A stretch of DNA of 64,000 nt from Atrichornis clamosus (taxonomy: Eukaryota; Chordata; Aves; Passeriformes; Menuridae). This document shows positions 24,201 to 38,600 of the stretch, in pieces. Below the pieces are notes generated by a model. The model saw nothing but the letters and a program-made list of their open reading frames with translations. It was not told where the DNA came from and ran no database searches. The DNA lies in the NCBI GenBank assembly GCA_013400975.1, contig WBMZ01011900.1, positions 41,774-105,773 on the forward strand, given 5' to 3'. The position numbers and the translations under genes are program-made. The first letter of the stretch is position 1, and each line of letters opens with the position of its first letter.

Positions 24201-27200
24201 TGGAACCTAGGACCACTTCTGATGCCTTGCATTGATTTAAATTATGAACCAATTTAGCTAAGATGACATAAGCCCCTATATAATTACTTTGCATCAGATT
24301 TATGCAGATGGAAAAATATATATCTGCTTCCCCAGCAACAGTCTCAGTCCAGAAATTGTGGAGGCAGAGCATATTAACTTGTGACCAGCCTTCCACAATA
24401 GTAATTGTATAGTTTTGAGACTGAAGCTTCTAGAATACATCCTGCTCAGAGGTGACCCTAAATCACACTTTTAACACTGATGAGACAAATTTAGTTTCCA
24501 TATAATGTTAGAAAAAGAGATATATCAATATCTCAAACCCAATTTACCTCACATATTCATTAAATTGATAAAACCTCCTTATGTCTCATTCTACCACTGC
24601 ACTTGCAGTCAATGCTTAGATCAGTCAAATTTGCATTTAGTGAGGTGCCATTTGCTTATGGCTTGTAACAGTGCTGGTGACTGCAGATAGATAGAAAAAG
24701 AAAGATTTATTGTGATGGCTTAGTTCATAGCCCTTTGTTATCCACTTTTATAAAGGCGCTCATTGTTATGCTTTCATCTTTTTATTCTTTGGTTTGGAAA
24801 TGTCCCTATTTGTTCCACTGTATTATAAGATCTTCTCTCTGTTTCCCATCTGCTGTCTTCAAGAGATCAATTGTAGAGCATTCATCAGTTGAAACATGAG
24901 GCTTTTCTTCCACAGTTTCTCTAAAATTCATCTTGCCAGGCCCATGTAAACTGAAAAGGTCAGTTTTCATCAGCATTGGCATTAAACTTCTGTGCTCTCC
25001 CGTGAGCCCTATCCAATAATTTAAGAGGGGTCAGAGTGGGAAACAAATTATGTGACTATTAATTCCAGTTTTCTCATTCAGATGCCAGTACATCAAAACT
25101 AGATCTCCCTGGGCCAGAGCACTTTGCCATGTTATCTGGAGTAATACTAGTTTCTGAATTATGCCTGGTCAGTTTAGTGTCTCAGTTTGGTCACATTAAT
25201 CTCTTTGACCACTGCCTTAATCACTGAACTCTACCATCTCATTTTTCATCTTGCAAAAAGAAGCTGTCAGACTTTTTGTCTAGTGCCTGGCACACTGATT
25301 GCTCTGTTGACCCCACAGTAGTCTGAGGAACCCAGAGGTTTTACACGCTGCAGCAGAACCAGCCACAGAGGGTAATCTCTCCCCAGCCTCCACTATCTTA
25401 TCCACTCCTTAACAACCATGTAAATGGCACATTAACCCCAGATGATGTAAGAGATCCCTTTTCATGTACCTTAGCAGATTAACAGCTCGCTGTCTATCCC
25501 AAGATATATGAACACAGAAGAAAATTCTGAATTAATAGACAAAAAATAATTTATAATTACTAGAGAATTCTATATTTATATAAATACAGTTTGTATCATG
25601 AGATGCTTACCTGTGTTCTTGTAGAGAGAAAATACCCAGCTCAGTATAATGCATTCAGTCTGTATACATAATCTTGAGAAGCCCATGGTGCAGATATAAT
25701 TTTGAAATTCCATTATTATGGATCTGTCTGCATTCATTTACCTTAGATCTTCAAATGATGTATAAATTTGGAAATATGATTGATAATTTCAGTAAATACC
25801 TTAGAAAAATCCATACAGAGGTTTCAAAATTAATTTGCAAGTGGAACCTATTATCCTGCCAAAGGATTAATTTTGACTGTTGTCAGTAAAAATAGATATT
25901 TCGATATGCTCCTTTTTAAACTAATAAGTGTTAAGATATAGGGGTTTTTTACAAAATTACAAGATGTATTTAAAATAGAGCCTTATTCTATTAAATGTAT
26001 GCGATTAAGAGGAGAAAAATATCTTTCTTCTAAGGAAACCTATAAAAGATATGGATGGGAAATTAATATATCTACTACTGCTACAGATGTCTATAGTCTC
26101 AAAACACTTAGATACTGTTGTATGGTGTCAACTCTCAAGATATTTTAGAATAGAACAGTTCAGTTGAAACGATCATCTCAGCCATTAAGAAACTAGCCTG
26201 CACATAATGCAAGAAATGTTAGGTTGCTTATATTATCTATTTATCTAGAGGCCTTTAGAATGGTATTTTATTGAATTTAAAAAAAAAAAGTACCTTCTGA
26301 TCTTTTTCTTGGAAAAGAACTCAGGTCCTGCTATGAAGGACCAAGGAAATGGAGTTCCCCAGGAGTAGTAGTTTTGGGGTAAAATGAGGACTAGCTGACA
26401 CTAAAGGCAGGAAAAAGCCTAACACATTCCTTTCCCTCCAGTCCTACTTTGTCAGTCCCTTCCATTATTTGTCTTTTATAATATCCTCTGATTTCTTAGC
26501 TTCCCTGAAAAAAACAAGTGCTTTGCTTTTTTTTTAACTCAGAAGCTAAACAAATAGATAAACTATATTCCCACGAGAAAGCAGCCCAAGTTCACGAATA
26601 TATTCCTATCACTATGTATTTCTTTTAGCTTTTGAAAATTGCAGAAGCTATTAAACTTAAGATTTTGAGAGAGAAACTTACTATGAACAGAAAAGTGTGG
26701 TTAGGCAAGTCTCCCAGAGACTTGTCACAATTTTGAGAAATGTGTCAGGATTTGATTTTGCCTTATATGGAAGCAATAAGTTGCTTTAAAAATAGAAATA
26801 TATTTATATGTTGTAGAAGGATGACAATCCAGGACACTACAAGATGAATTAGATGCACTCATAGTGCTGGTAAGGGTGCTTCAAAAATAAAGCAGTTACA
26901 TCTGAAGAAACCACCCATCTTCACAAGGAGGGGAAGAAAAGTTGTCCAAAGGACAGCAGCTGTGAATAGAATACATTTTAAAATGCATTTTACATTTTAA
27001 AATCATTTGTGGTCCAGATCCCCACCAAATCAAGGGATTTGTGAATAATGTAATATAAGCCACTACTGGCTGCTTTTATATCTGTTACAGAGGCTGATAC
27101 ATAGCTCAAAATAGAATAAATTGTGCAAGAACTAAACTGGGATTTCTAGTATGCAGGTTTTAAAACACAGTATGATTTGTTCTATTAGGGTCTTCCTCAA

Positions 27201-29839
27201 TCAACAATGAAATAGAGAAGCAGAGGAATGGAATAGATAGTGAAATATGAGACCTAATATTTCCAAGGAAAATCTTTTTTACTTGAACATGGAAGAGAGC
27301 TTTTAAACATTATGAGCCAACTAAAATGATCAGTAAAATCTGAGTTTCCTCATATACTGGGCATGGATGTTCCATTGGGTATGCTAACAACTGTGTAAAA
27401 TTCAGTCTATTTCTCCATTAAGCTATGCCTGAAGCAGATATTAAAAGGAAACTGAATTATGGATTAGGATCTACTTTGGGGGGAAGAACTGAGAAAAACT
27501 CAGATGTGAATAGAAACCAATATTTCATTGCCTAAAGATCAACTGTGTTAAAAATGGTGAGAAATTTAGAGCAAGACATAGCTTTGAAAGAATCACCCTC
27601 AGGAGAGTATGCAGAACATCAGGACAGTAAATGTCCAAGTGCCCTAAAAGAGCTTTTTTCAGGAGCTTAGTTACAGAAGTTTATCCCTCAAGGCAAGTTG
27701 TCAGACAGCAAGTATTCTGTTCAAACATTTCTGAGTTTCTTGTGGATAGATACACCATAAGTTTAGAGACAGAAATGGCAAAGGTCAGTTCAGGAGTGGA
27801 AGAATATTTCAGAATATGTCAAGCTTTCCAGCTTTGCTTAGCACAGAGAGGAAAGTAAATACCTCTCTACATAAAAGAAGGTCATAACAGCTACTGTGTT
27901 AGTGCCCTGCTATTTCAAACCCACAATATTGACAGCACCCCCATGCCAACAAAAATGTGAATGAAATAGTGAGAAATAACTGCATTTATGAAAGGACTCT
28001 ATTTGTCACCTTTTGGCTCTGTCAGGGATATGCTGGTGGAGAAAATATTGCTGTTGAGAATTGCTGTCAGTGCCCTAAACCTCCGTGGCCAGTGAAAGAA
28101 TAAAAGTTGGAAAATTTTAGTAAACTGCATTATAACCTGAACTTTGCTTTGGGAAATTGCTTCAGAGATCAGATTCAGTAGAAACAGGGAAGTCCTAGTC
28201 TACCTAAAGACCATTCTCCTGAAGGGAAGACTTGATCCCAGAGTTCATGCAGCATACAGTAGACATTTCTGCTATATTGTGAAAGACTAATCTCTTTATA
28301 CAGATGCCTTATGTTCCAGACAGGGCAGGTATCAATGTTCAAAGCAAGTCTGACATGGACAAATCAAGGATTTCTTGCTTACTCAGCGTGCAGGAAAATA
28401 AGCTGCACATATGTGCAGACATAACTAAGTCACACTGCAGGTGTCTGCACTCTTACACTCCTAAGCTCTAGTACGGGTTCTGCCTGTGCCAAGTGGATTC
28501 TCCAGACTTGTCACTGAAGTGTGAAGTTTAATTTGCCTTCTGAATGGAAGGCTGTGATCGATCAGAAATGAGGCTGACTTGAACACAACTGACATTAAAG
28601 AGAAAAACAGAGAAGAATAAAGTATCATGCTGTGATTCCATGTCCAGGACAGCAGGTAACTAACTCTCCAGGGTCCAAACCAGTAGCAATTCTCAACCTC
28701 CACCCTACAGTAACCTCCAGGAGAATGCTTCAGCTACAGGACATATTAAGGGGGAAATAGTAGTGATACTTAATCTCCAATTTAACAATTTAACAGTAGA
28801 AAACAAATTGTTCACAAAATTGAAGAAGGCAATTGATCACCATATCTTTCATTTTTGTAGGCTGATAAGGGCTAAAGTGGCTGGGAAGTAGATTCCTCAA
28901 TAAGTGGAATGAATAAGTCAACTACCAGCTTCATTGTTGGTCCTCAGATGCTCTACCTAGAATTCATCCATGTTAGAGATCTATCCAAGTCATGTTTTCT
29001 TTCTCTGTTTTTCCAGAAGACTCTTGAGAGTCCTCTTGAATCAAGGTGAAGAAGAGCTTGAAATTATAGAGCACTGAATTCATACTTCACAACGAAATAC
29101 ACATGGACAGACCAAATATATATAAAATCTGATTTTCTTTATTTTCAAAGAAATTTCATATCTTATCAAAAGTTTATACAACTCTATATCTTTTTCCCCA
29201 GTAAAATCATATCTCATTGATTAGATTCACTGATAGCTCTCTGCAAGAAATAATTCAATGGTTCAAGGAAGCATATAAGTACATTTTAAGGATTGCTAGG
29301 AAGATTGAGTAGAAAGATATGTGAGCAAGGTACTCTGGCAGTTCTGGAGCAACAAAGCACATAATGAACCTGTTCTGGGCCTGAGAAATGGCAGCCATCT
29401 GCACCCTCCATCCTGGAACCTAAAAGGCTGGTTTTTCTCTGTTTATTCCACTCTTACTACACTTTCAAAGTAGAAGCACAACTTGCATTGTAACACTGGG
29501 TACTGTAAAACACCTATGAGTTAAAGGAGAATTTTCTAAATTAATAATGGCTTTAGCCTAACAAAGTATTGACAGGATTAGTTTATTTTAGTGGGATGTC
29601 AGAAAATAGTACTCTGATTTGTTCAAAAAAACCTTCTGGTAAAAGATTCAAAAGTCAGAATAAATAGATTAAATAATAAAATCGTAAGTTGCAAGTGAAC
29701 TTGTCTTTCTGCTGTCTTTGAGAGACACCAGCATATACATTTTTAAAGTCTGTAATGAATGACACCTGCATTTGACTTACAGCACTTGCAAAGGGTTTAT
29801 GTCAGGAATCACTACCACTTAAACCCGGGTCATCTGATA

Positions 29840-30030
29840 TTTCAAAAGGAAAAGCCCTTCTCATGGCAGGGATTAAGGCAATATGAGCTGGGAGCCTAAG
29901 CTCACAGTCACCCACCAGGGCCAGACCGGTTTGCCCACTCCTGTCAGACAGCATGGCTGTGACGCGCAGCGTATGGCTGAGCTCTCCAATTGCCATTGTA
30001 GCTTCACTGGGACAAGACTGCTTAAGTAGC
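29840..30030. other. GC-richer patch, possible ancient repeat
   Basis: The segment is richer in G and C than its surroundings and keeps a few CpGs (around GACGCGCAGCG). Read on the minus strand it contains CCCAGTGAAG...CAATGGCAA wording, reminiscent of an old amniote interspersed repeat whose palindromic core also seems to occur at 63369-63398. An 81-codon minus-strand open frame across it is not recognised. Low confidence. Confidence 0.25.
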
Positions 30031-31107
30031 TCGTGTTTGTACATCACCTAGCACTGCAATTTGTGCTGAAAGAACATAGTGAAAATAGTATATTGTAATG
30101 GTAATGACTTCCTAACTGAAGTCCTAAGTCAAACATGACAGAAGTAATGAATTTAGTCTGGAGAATGACCAAAAAGACTAATTATTACAGCGAGGATAGA
30201 TTTGAGAGTGCTGAAGATGAACATGGTTGCTGCTATGTATGCAGATAATGATTTTGAGAACTGCCTATTTCCTCTGTTGATGTCACTGGCTGATTAATAT
30301 TGGCTCTATCATTCTGAACAATAAATCAAGTGACAATGTTACTCTGCCTTTTTAACATCTCCAGAGCAACTGTTAAGTTTGATATGACTTACAACTGTAG
30401 TGTCTGCTTAGTTTAGCAGACATTGCAGCAGAGAGTCCTAGAAGAGTTCAAGTGTATTTATTAATTTGATATAAAATGCGTGAGAGAAGCACACTGCTTT
30501 GTTTCCTCCTCTCAAAATTGCAACTGGGCCAGTAACACTTAATACAAAGTTAATTTAGTCAAGATACTTGGGAACCACTTGGCTCTGTTTCTAAATTCCT
30601 CCCTTTGTCCTCTGCAAAGCTTTGAAGTGTTACTCTGTGAGGTGGATGTTGTAATGAGCCTATTTCTAAGAGGATCAAAGTAGCAAAGCTGCCCAAAGCA
30701 GCATCAAAGATACACAACAGAGAGCCTTTTAATGAGCAAGAGGGACATAACTGTCTTTTCCTCAAAAATAAAACCCAAACCCAGGATTTAGATTAAATAT
30801 TGAAAATTATTTTATTTTGTCTGGAGCTTGCTAGCAGAAAGCAAAAACCTCAAGAGAAGAGGAGATTTCTCCAGCTGACTCGGCTAAAATTTAATGACTG
30901 TCATTTTCTTCATGTTCACCATCACTTAATGTAGTCTAAATACCTGTGGCCTAAGTTAAAGGTGGCAGTGACAGCCAACACAGGTACAGGATAGCAGGAT
31001 AGCAGCCTTGTGCTAGAGTGGATTCTTTCCCATGGATATGAAAATAGAAAGCAAACATACGGCAGGAAGTTGCGGTGAGCACTGCAGAGTGAGAAGGCAG
31101 CTTGGAA

Positions 31108-31130
31108 GGGGAATGGGGGGGAAGGGTGGG
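31108..31130 (+). other. Putative G-quadruplex motif
   Basis: Four G-runs of 4, 7, 3 and 3 bases are separated by loops of 3, 2 and 1 bases, which fits the canonical G3+ N1-7 pattern. Further GGG runs follow at 31146-31155. Folding is inferred from the pattern only. It lies in a G-rich, otherwise featureless segment. Confidence 0.75.
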
Positions 31131-32582
31131 AGAAAGAAAAGGAGTGGGAGGGAGGACTGGACATGTAAATTATGTGCCAGGAAGTGAATTCCTTATAATG
31201 TCTCTTGCCAGAAGCTAAATCCTAGCACATGTAAGTAATCTTTTTTCCTTTTTTTTTTTTGCTCTTTACACTGTTCCTCTGAGGGTCAGAGAGGAAGGAG
31301 CAGGGACAGGAAGAGGGGAGATGCAGTGTTTACTTACTTACTGTGTGACTAAAGAGCTATATGATCCAGCTTTAACATTAGAAGGCATGTGACCTCGTAA
31401 AAGTGGCCAACAGGATAATATCCTACTTCTCATTCGATGCAATTTTTCATCTTTATTTGGCCACAGGGATTTTTCAATATGTTGTAGGGTTGAAATACCA
31501 GAAGAAATGTGTTTCTGTTCAGAGGCTGAATGTACTTATTGCATTGCATTCAGTAATGAAATGGAGGCTTATTTTGTTTGACTTTGTGGCTCTCTGTGCA
31601 AATATTGCCTCTGCTTATGTTAGTGTTTGTTTAAGGAATTACCTACAGCATCTGTCAAGACTGCAGAAATGTATGACACTGACCTGTGCTCAACTTGGGG
31701 AAAAAATGACAAGACTTATGTTTGAGGTTGGGTGTTTTTTCCAGAATGTAGCAGAAAATATCTGGCAAAAAGTCAAAAACCTTGATAGCAAACCAAAGTA
31801 CACTTCCAGCTTATGAGAAATCAATGAAATGTGATGCAGAGAGCAGAATGAGTAATGAAACTGGACATGAAGTAATTATGTAATGCCCTAACATTTACTG
31901 GGCATTAAGCATGAAAGGTAGCACTTCTATTTTTTCCTTCCCAGCCTACATAGTTTAGGATACCACATATCTCAGCATGTGTATTGCCATGGACAACACC
32001 AGTATCATTTTTTTTTTAAGATATTTTGTGGGTAAAAGCATTGGACACTTTCAGACGTAAGGAACACAAATGTTTTCTTTTTTTAAAAATTTTAATTGAC
32101 TGTAACACTACAACGCTTATGAAAGTCTGTACAAGCAAAATTTTATAACTTAAGTTAATAAAGTCAAGTAAGAGGCTGTTTTCAGCAAAGGGTGCTGGGA
32201 ACCCAGGAGTTTCCAGTGAAAGGAATTAGCTGGGAAGAACAGCTGCCAGTTTCCTTCCTTTACAGGGTACAAAGTACCCAGCTTTTCCTAGAGTGCTGTT
32301 AACTCTGAAAATGTAAATACATATCAATGCTGGTTTCCTACTGAAATCAGTAAGTCTTCAGAGCTTTTAAAAATTAACTAATTTCTTGTGTATCCATTTC
32401 TAGTCAGGATTTGGTCAACACCAATCTGGGGTAATATTGACCATAGTGGTTTAGCTGACATTTTAATAGCAGATAAAACTTCTATGACCTTCTACACACA
32501 CATACACCTTCTAAAACACATACATTTTCTAAATTTGCCCACTGTAGAAATCTTGTATGTACATACATGCCCTGTTCATTGC

Positions 32583-32646
32583 CAGGGCGTTGGATCAGAT
32601 GACCTTTAAAGGTTCCTTCCAACCCAAATTATTCTATGATTCTGTG
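32583..32646 (+). mobile_element. CR1 LINE 3'-terminal fragment
   Basis: About 64 bp matching the extreme 3' end of a CR1 element on the plus strand. It has GTTGGATCAGATGACCTTTA, then GGTTCCTTCCAACCC and the terminal ATTCTATGATTCTGTG. It is severely 5'-truncated with no coding sequence. Its wording differs from the 4111-4208 copy (CCTTCCAACCC versus CCTTTCCAACC), so the two probably belong to different CR1 subfamilies. Confidence 0.88.
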
Positions 32647-35600
32647 TATGTATATGACATGTATTTCATAGTCCATACGTTGTGGGTTCACCACTATTGA
32701 ATTGTTTCAAAAAATGTTGATGCTACAAGTGAAAGCATAAATTCTTAGCATCCATGTGCTTCTCTTGTGTTCCCATATCTGGCTTCTAGAACTTACACCC
32801 CTAAAGAATATAGAATATAAAAAATAACATAGTAAAAGAAAAATATAGTCTTTGTAGTTTCAGGTAGATGGCAGGTAACATATAAACACAAGAACCAAAT
32901 GGAAAAGGGTATCAAATGAGGTATCAAGCTTTTGATCTTACTTGGCTTGTTGAAGGCTAATCTCCACAAAGAGCATCACTCAAGGCTTTGATTCACCAGA
33001 ATGTGGTTTCAGAAAAGATGTAGATCCTTCATTATCCTGCTTTCTTTATATGATGTGAAATATATTTGATTTAAAATGATTGTCAAGAACTGACCCATCT
33101 CAATGCCCATTCTACATAGTGTCTTTAGAAAAAACAAAATTTATTTTTAAGAATGACTGAATGTTAAACCATTTTTGAGCACCATAATTTCCACTGATTT
33201 CTTCTACTTCAGTACCAAATATAACCCACATTACTCCATTCTGGTAATGCTTTAACTCAGGAATAAGAATTTTTGCATAATAATGTTTTATTTCCTACAT
33301 AGAGAATGCCTAAGATTCTTTTAAGCATTCAGCTTGTATTCTATTGATCTATTTAATTAGTAACACAACTTAATCATATTTAAAATTAAAACAATTTATT
33401 TTAATTGGAGAGCAGAGTTCTACTCATTTTTTACAAGCATAATTTCTTAATAGTGTTCATTTAAGCATTTTTTGCTATACCTGTAAGTTTGCTATATCTT
33501 GCCATTGGAAATTTTGGGTACAAAATGAAAAGAATGTTTTCCTGAAAACCATGTGATTAGCTAGCGTCAAGTTATGCCGTACTGGTCTCCCAGGAATTTA
33601 CTGTATTACTTTAGCTAGAAAGTATCTGAGCTATTTACTTCAGTCTTGCTGAATTAATGCTGCTAAAATGAAGAGGACTTGTAGCAATAGGTGCTATATT
33701 AAGTGCTCCATAAAATCTTCCATGCAATGTAAAACCAACTTGCAACTGTGTATATCCAAATGTGAATTTTCAGTACTGTTAGTCATAGCTTTCAAAGGTT
33801 TCTCTGACAAAATAGAAGCTGCCTCGTCCTTTCTGAGCAGTTGTTTCCTGTGAGTATCATCAATGAGAAACCTTTCTCCAAAAATCCTTTTATGCCAGGC
33901 AAGATTCAAGAACAATTCCAGTTCCAAACTGTAGCTATGACCTACCTGGAGGCTGCAAGACTTTCAAGGTACAATGAGTGCTGTCAGTTAACTTCCTCTG
34001 AAAAAAAGCAAAACTATAACTACTACAAGTTCCAAGTATATCACATTATGTTTAAACATTACGCATATCTTTCTACAAATATCCCATACATCTTACTGTC
34101 ACTGCAGTTGTTGGCAGGACATAATTTTTGTAAAGTGACAAGATGCCTAATTATGGTATTTGAATAAATCTGATATAATAATGCCTTCATTGTCAAAACC
34201 ATATATGAATAACAGCAACTGAAATCAAACATGGTTTGACACTTCTGTGCTACTCAGAATCATGCCCTGAGATGCATGAGTAGAGAAATTCTTGTCTAAT
34301 GTCCTGTCAAATGATTTTCTAAAACTCTGTATTCAGTGAAAATTGAGATGGATGTAATATCCTTATGTAGGGATAAATATTAGTCTGAATCACATGGCCT
34401 CGGGGAGTCTCTGTAGCTGCGGTACCTGAAGCAAACTATCTCTAATGCTTTAGCATCCTCTTTTAAAAACTGTGAAGAACTAGCCCCATGCAATACAATT
34501 ACTGTAGAGTTGCAATACAGATTCAAAGCAAGGCACACTGGGAATGTTGTGGGGCTGCTGAAATATTTTTTGCATTAACATGTTTTACTTGCTTTGAAGC
34601 ACCAAGTTTCTAGTTCCTTCTCCACCTATAAGAATAAGGAAGTTTTACTAGGTAGCCCAAAGAGAATATAGGAAGACTAATTTTAGGAACAAAGACATCT
34701 GACAAAAAGGAATTGAAATTTGTTTTCATTCTATACTTGAGACTGAGTACTTATGAAAATGACACTGTTAAATAATTTGCTTGACCTTGTGAAAAGCATT
34801 TTACTTCACTTATGGGTCAGAGTTCTTGACCACATGACACTGCATAAACAAACAGTTTACTTAGGATATAGCAAGGTGCTGAGTACTTAAACTCTCTTCA
34901 ACTAAACTTATCAACACTTCATTTTTGGTTAGTCTTATTGTACTTGGCATTCTTGAGAGGTTTAAACTCCTAGCTATACACATTATATTTTAAAACAAAT
35001 TGTAAATCTGTCTATTTGAATATCACAAATGATGCGAATTGGTTTTAATCTTATGTGGAAATCAAGAGCTATTTGGTCAGATTCCGTGATTCCATAAAAC
35101 ATTTTTAAATGCTTTAAATGGTGTAGTTTAATAAACAATTTCCTTCGCATTGTAAAACATTGATTTAAACATGATAAGAATGCACTCTTTCACATTTCAC
35201 ATTTCCTGTCTAGAGGTATCAGCAGGTTAAGGATTAGATAAACTCATGGTCAACAGGTCATCAAATGGACTAAACAGGGGTACGTGCCTGCCTAGTCCTA
35301 AACCAGCTACTACCACAATTCTGGGTGTCAAGGGGCCAAGGGGACTGGACTGCTGGAAGTGCAAAGGCTCATGTGTCCTTCCCTATAGCACTCCTAAGGA
35401 ATGCTCCTGAGACAGATAGGCCTCTGGTGCCACCCAGCAGAGCATTTATTCCTTTCTTAAGTGAAAATATTGATTGAAACAATGACAATAATAACAAAAC
35501 TAATAATAAAAGATGGGAAGAAAAAGAAATTACTTACCTCCCTCTTCTTTTGTATAAAATTGTCTTTCTCTTCCTACTGTAAAAATAGCTAGAGAAGGAG

Positions 35601-38600
35601 AATAGTTATTAAATATGCTTATTACCAACACTATAATGCAGAGTCAGAATTTATTCCAAATGCTGCTTTTTTCTTTTCAAAAAGCAGCAGCATCTTTTAA
35701 GATGATTAGCAGTGACAGTGTCTTCACTTGACAATAGGAATTATTCCTAGTGCAGATAAATAAAGAGAAAAAAATGCAACAACAAGTAACACAATAGTTC
35801 TTTTGTGACCACCATTAGCTCAAAAAAATACTAGTTTCCTTTCCTTTATTCATTTGCATATGTTTTTATTTGCAGAAGTAAAAACACAATTATATAATTA
35901 TTTAAATTATTAAAGATATGAAACTTGGACTTCTCAGAGGAAAATTCTCAGAAGGAATCTTGATGAAGTGGTTTTATTCATTTCATTCCACTTTTCTCAG
36001 GGGCTGACATGTGCATAAAAGAGGGGCATGATCCCTTGCACATGTTCTCCATGAGGGCTGCATGTAGCACAATCATTAACTTAGAACAAGCTTTGCTGAC
36101 TCTTAAAGGCACTGCTGAATCCAAGCCAATGGACTTCAGACTGGCATTTCTCCATCTCCTTTGATCAGGGAATGGTGTGAAAGGACCATCCTGTTTCACT
36201 ACACCAAGTATTACAGTATTTCAGTTGGCCTGTATGATCTGTCCCAATACCTCTGTTGCCATTTGCAATAGTCAATAAACAAACCTAAGCAGCACAATCT
36301 GGAAAATGGAAACACCAATATTTATGTAAGAGATTTTTCTGTAACAAAAGCTGTAATTTAATTTTTTTTTAATTAATAACAAATTTGTCTGTTTTAAACA
36401 TAATCTTATGTCAAATCCAAGCCAAGCAGTTGATTTTTTAGTAAAGTAGTACTTTGTTTAGAGTCACTTTCAGGAATCACTTGAGCTTCCCACTCTGTCT
36501 CATGTGAAGTGGACTGGAGTATTCCTCTTTGAGCTAGCTTTCCTTGTCTAATATATCTCCCAAATATTTTAGTATCTTCCCTCCAGTTAAACCTCACACG
36601 TGAACTACAGAATTAAATATGGTATTTAAATACATAATTAAAATTGTACCCAACTGGATAAATGGAGTAACGAGAGAGCCCAGCTTACTGGAAGTGATAC
36701 ATATTTTATAAGAACAAAAGAATAATCATACTGGGGCAGATGAAATGTTAATTTCATACACATTTGGGCTTTTACAGGGGTCAGAAGAAGAGGTAAGAAG
36801 CTACAAGAAAATTAGACATCAATTGCTTCTTCTGACATGTTGACCCAGTTCCCCAAAATGCACCATTTCTAGGACTTCCTGAGCTACAGATTGCATCTAA
36901 AGTATTGTAATATCAACTTTATGCAATTTCAATCTGTTTAAACCCATCTATACTTTTGGCCTTCAGAATTTACTGTAACAATGAAAGCTTCAATTTAATT
37001 ATGCATAGTGAGACAAATGGCCTTCCTTGGTTCATTTCAGAACTTTTATTTTTAAATTGGTATTGGGTGTCTTCCAGTCATTTAATTGAGAAATAGTGAA
37101 TGATGGTTCCCTAGCTACTGTGCCAAGCATGATTTTAAAAACTTGTACCACATCCCTCTCTTTGCCTCTTTTGTCCATGCACCCTACCTTCCTGTGGAAA
37201 TAGTCTCTATCTTTGATCTTCCCATTCACATGTCCCTTGAATTATAATTCCCGTAACTCTCTTTAAGCAGTTCAGGGGACACAAAATGACCCTAAATGAA
37301 TTTAGAACAAAACATTTCAAAATTTCTGAGTAATATTGTAGATTGTCTTCCTGTCCATTTTGCATAATTTAGCTCAGTCACACAGATATATGAAAATAAT
37401 CACACACATTTAATAATTCTTCTGGGAATAAGAACTGCAATTCCAATCAGTTTTATCAGAATTTTTGCTGAATTTTGAGAATTGTATCCTTATATATATT
37501 TTCATGATCTATACTGACATCAAGATCAGAGTCCAATTTGCTACAAAATTTAAGTAATCTCAATAAGAAATTCTTTTTATTAAGACACATACATATAATT
37601 TTTGTTTTTCAAGTTGAAATGTTTTGTCACCAAATCTGGAAGTCAAAATGACTGCAGGCAGGTGTGAATCAGACTTCCTTTTGAAGCTGAATGAAGTATA
37701 AGGCAGGAAATACACCACAACGTAAATTTGAATTGGTTAACTTTTTTTTTAATAGAGTAAGTCACCTTGATAAAACAAGGCAATGACCAGTAAGTCTGAA
37801 CAAGCCCAATTGATTGTAATGCATTTGCACTCGTTGAACAGAGAGAATTCATCATCTGATGTTTTCCTTTAAACAGTTCTTCTCCAAACATCGTGGTGGA
37901 GACATATTTTTTGGAAACTTCTAACATTGACAGACTAAGGGTTGACAGTTATGTACACATGGTAGGACAGAGAGATTTTGCTCTCAGAAAAATGTAAAAT
38001 CTAAGCTGGACTGAGGCGGCTGAGGTCCTGTGCTGAGGCACTGGGGCTATAAGTCTTTCTCAGCTTTTCTCAGCTAGCATTACCAAGATAACAAAAATGT
38101 GTATGCTTATTTTCAAGCTCTGTGCCTGGAGAACAAGCACAACATGGCTGTCATCCCAACAGCCTGTTTGCCTGCTCTGGAGATGGTTTTCTATTCCAAG
38201 GCATCCCCCCTCTCTCCCACCAGTCATAGTCACTTGCCCCCTTCACTCTGAAAATAAATCAATCTTATCTGCCTCCGTTCAATTGCTTTCTTCTCTCCGC
38301 CTCAGCTCCTCGGTCCCACTCTCCTTTTGAAAGCCCCTTTCCACTGCACCATATGGCAGCTGGGAGAAGGGCAGAGCCATGATCTATCTTGGAACAAAAG
38401 AGGCTGTGGTGTCAAAAAGCCTCATGAATGCATGAGACACACTCATGTATAGAGAAATGCCTCCAGCTCTGTCAGGAAGGACTAAAAAGAAGGCTGATAG
38501 GCCTGACATCGCTTTTGGGTTGAGAAAGGCACCAGCTCTCTCTGCAGATCATCCCTTCCTCCCTCCTCCTCTTTGGTTTAATGCCAAAATCCTATTAGAT

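Larger units (their letters stand above)
20861..32582. other. Gene-free unique sequence
   Basis: No gene, RNA or classifiable transposon is visible. Content of note: a CA microsatellite (21203-21222), somewhat GC-richer patches near 21900-22030, 23480-23640 and 29820-30030 that may be decayed repeats, a 12-bp inverted-repeat pair at 24127-24138 and 24393-24404, and a G-rich segment at 31100-31160 with a quadruplex motif. The 137-codon frame at 31403-31816 opens at GTG and is unrecognised. Confidence 0.5.

Noticed and set aside
27631..27858. 75-codon ATG-initiated frame
   Set aside because: It begins with a real ATG and has a plausible amino-acid mix, but the initiation context is poor (T at -3), no homologous family is recognised and the length is within chance.
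31403..31816. 137-codon plus-strand open frame
   Set aside because: It opens at GTG, resembles no known family, and has no convincing splice signals or conserved motif. It is within chance expectation for the window.
34250..34275. CAGAATCAT word resembling the CR1 terminal repeat
   Set aside because: The word is isolated, with none of the CR1 3' UTR blocks beside it.
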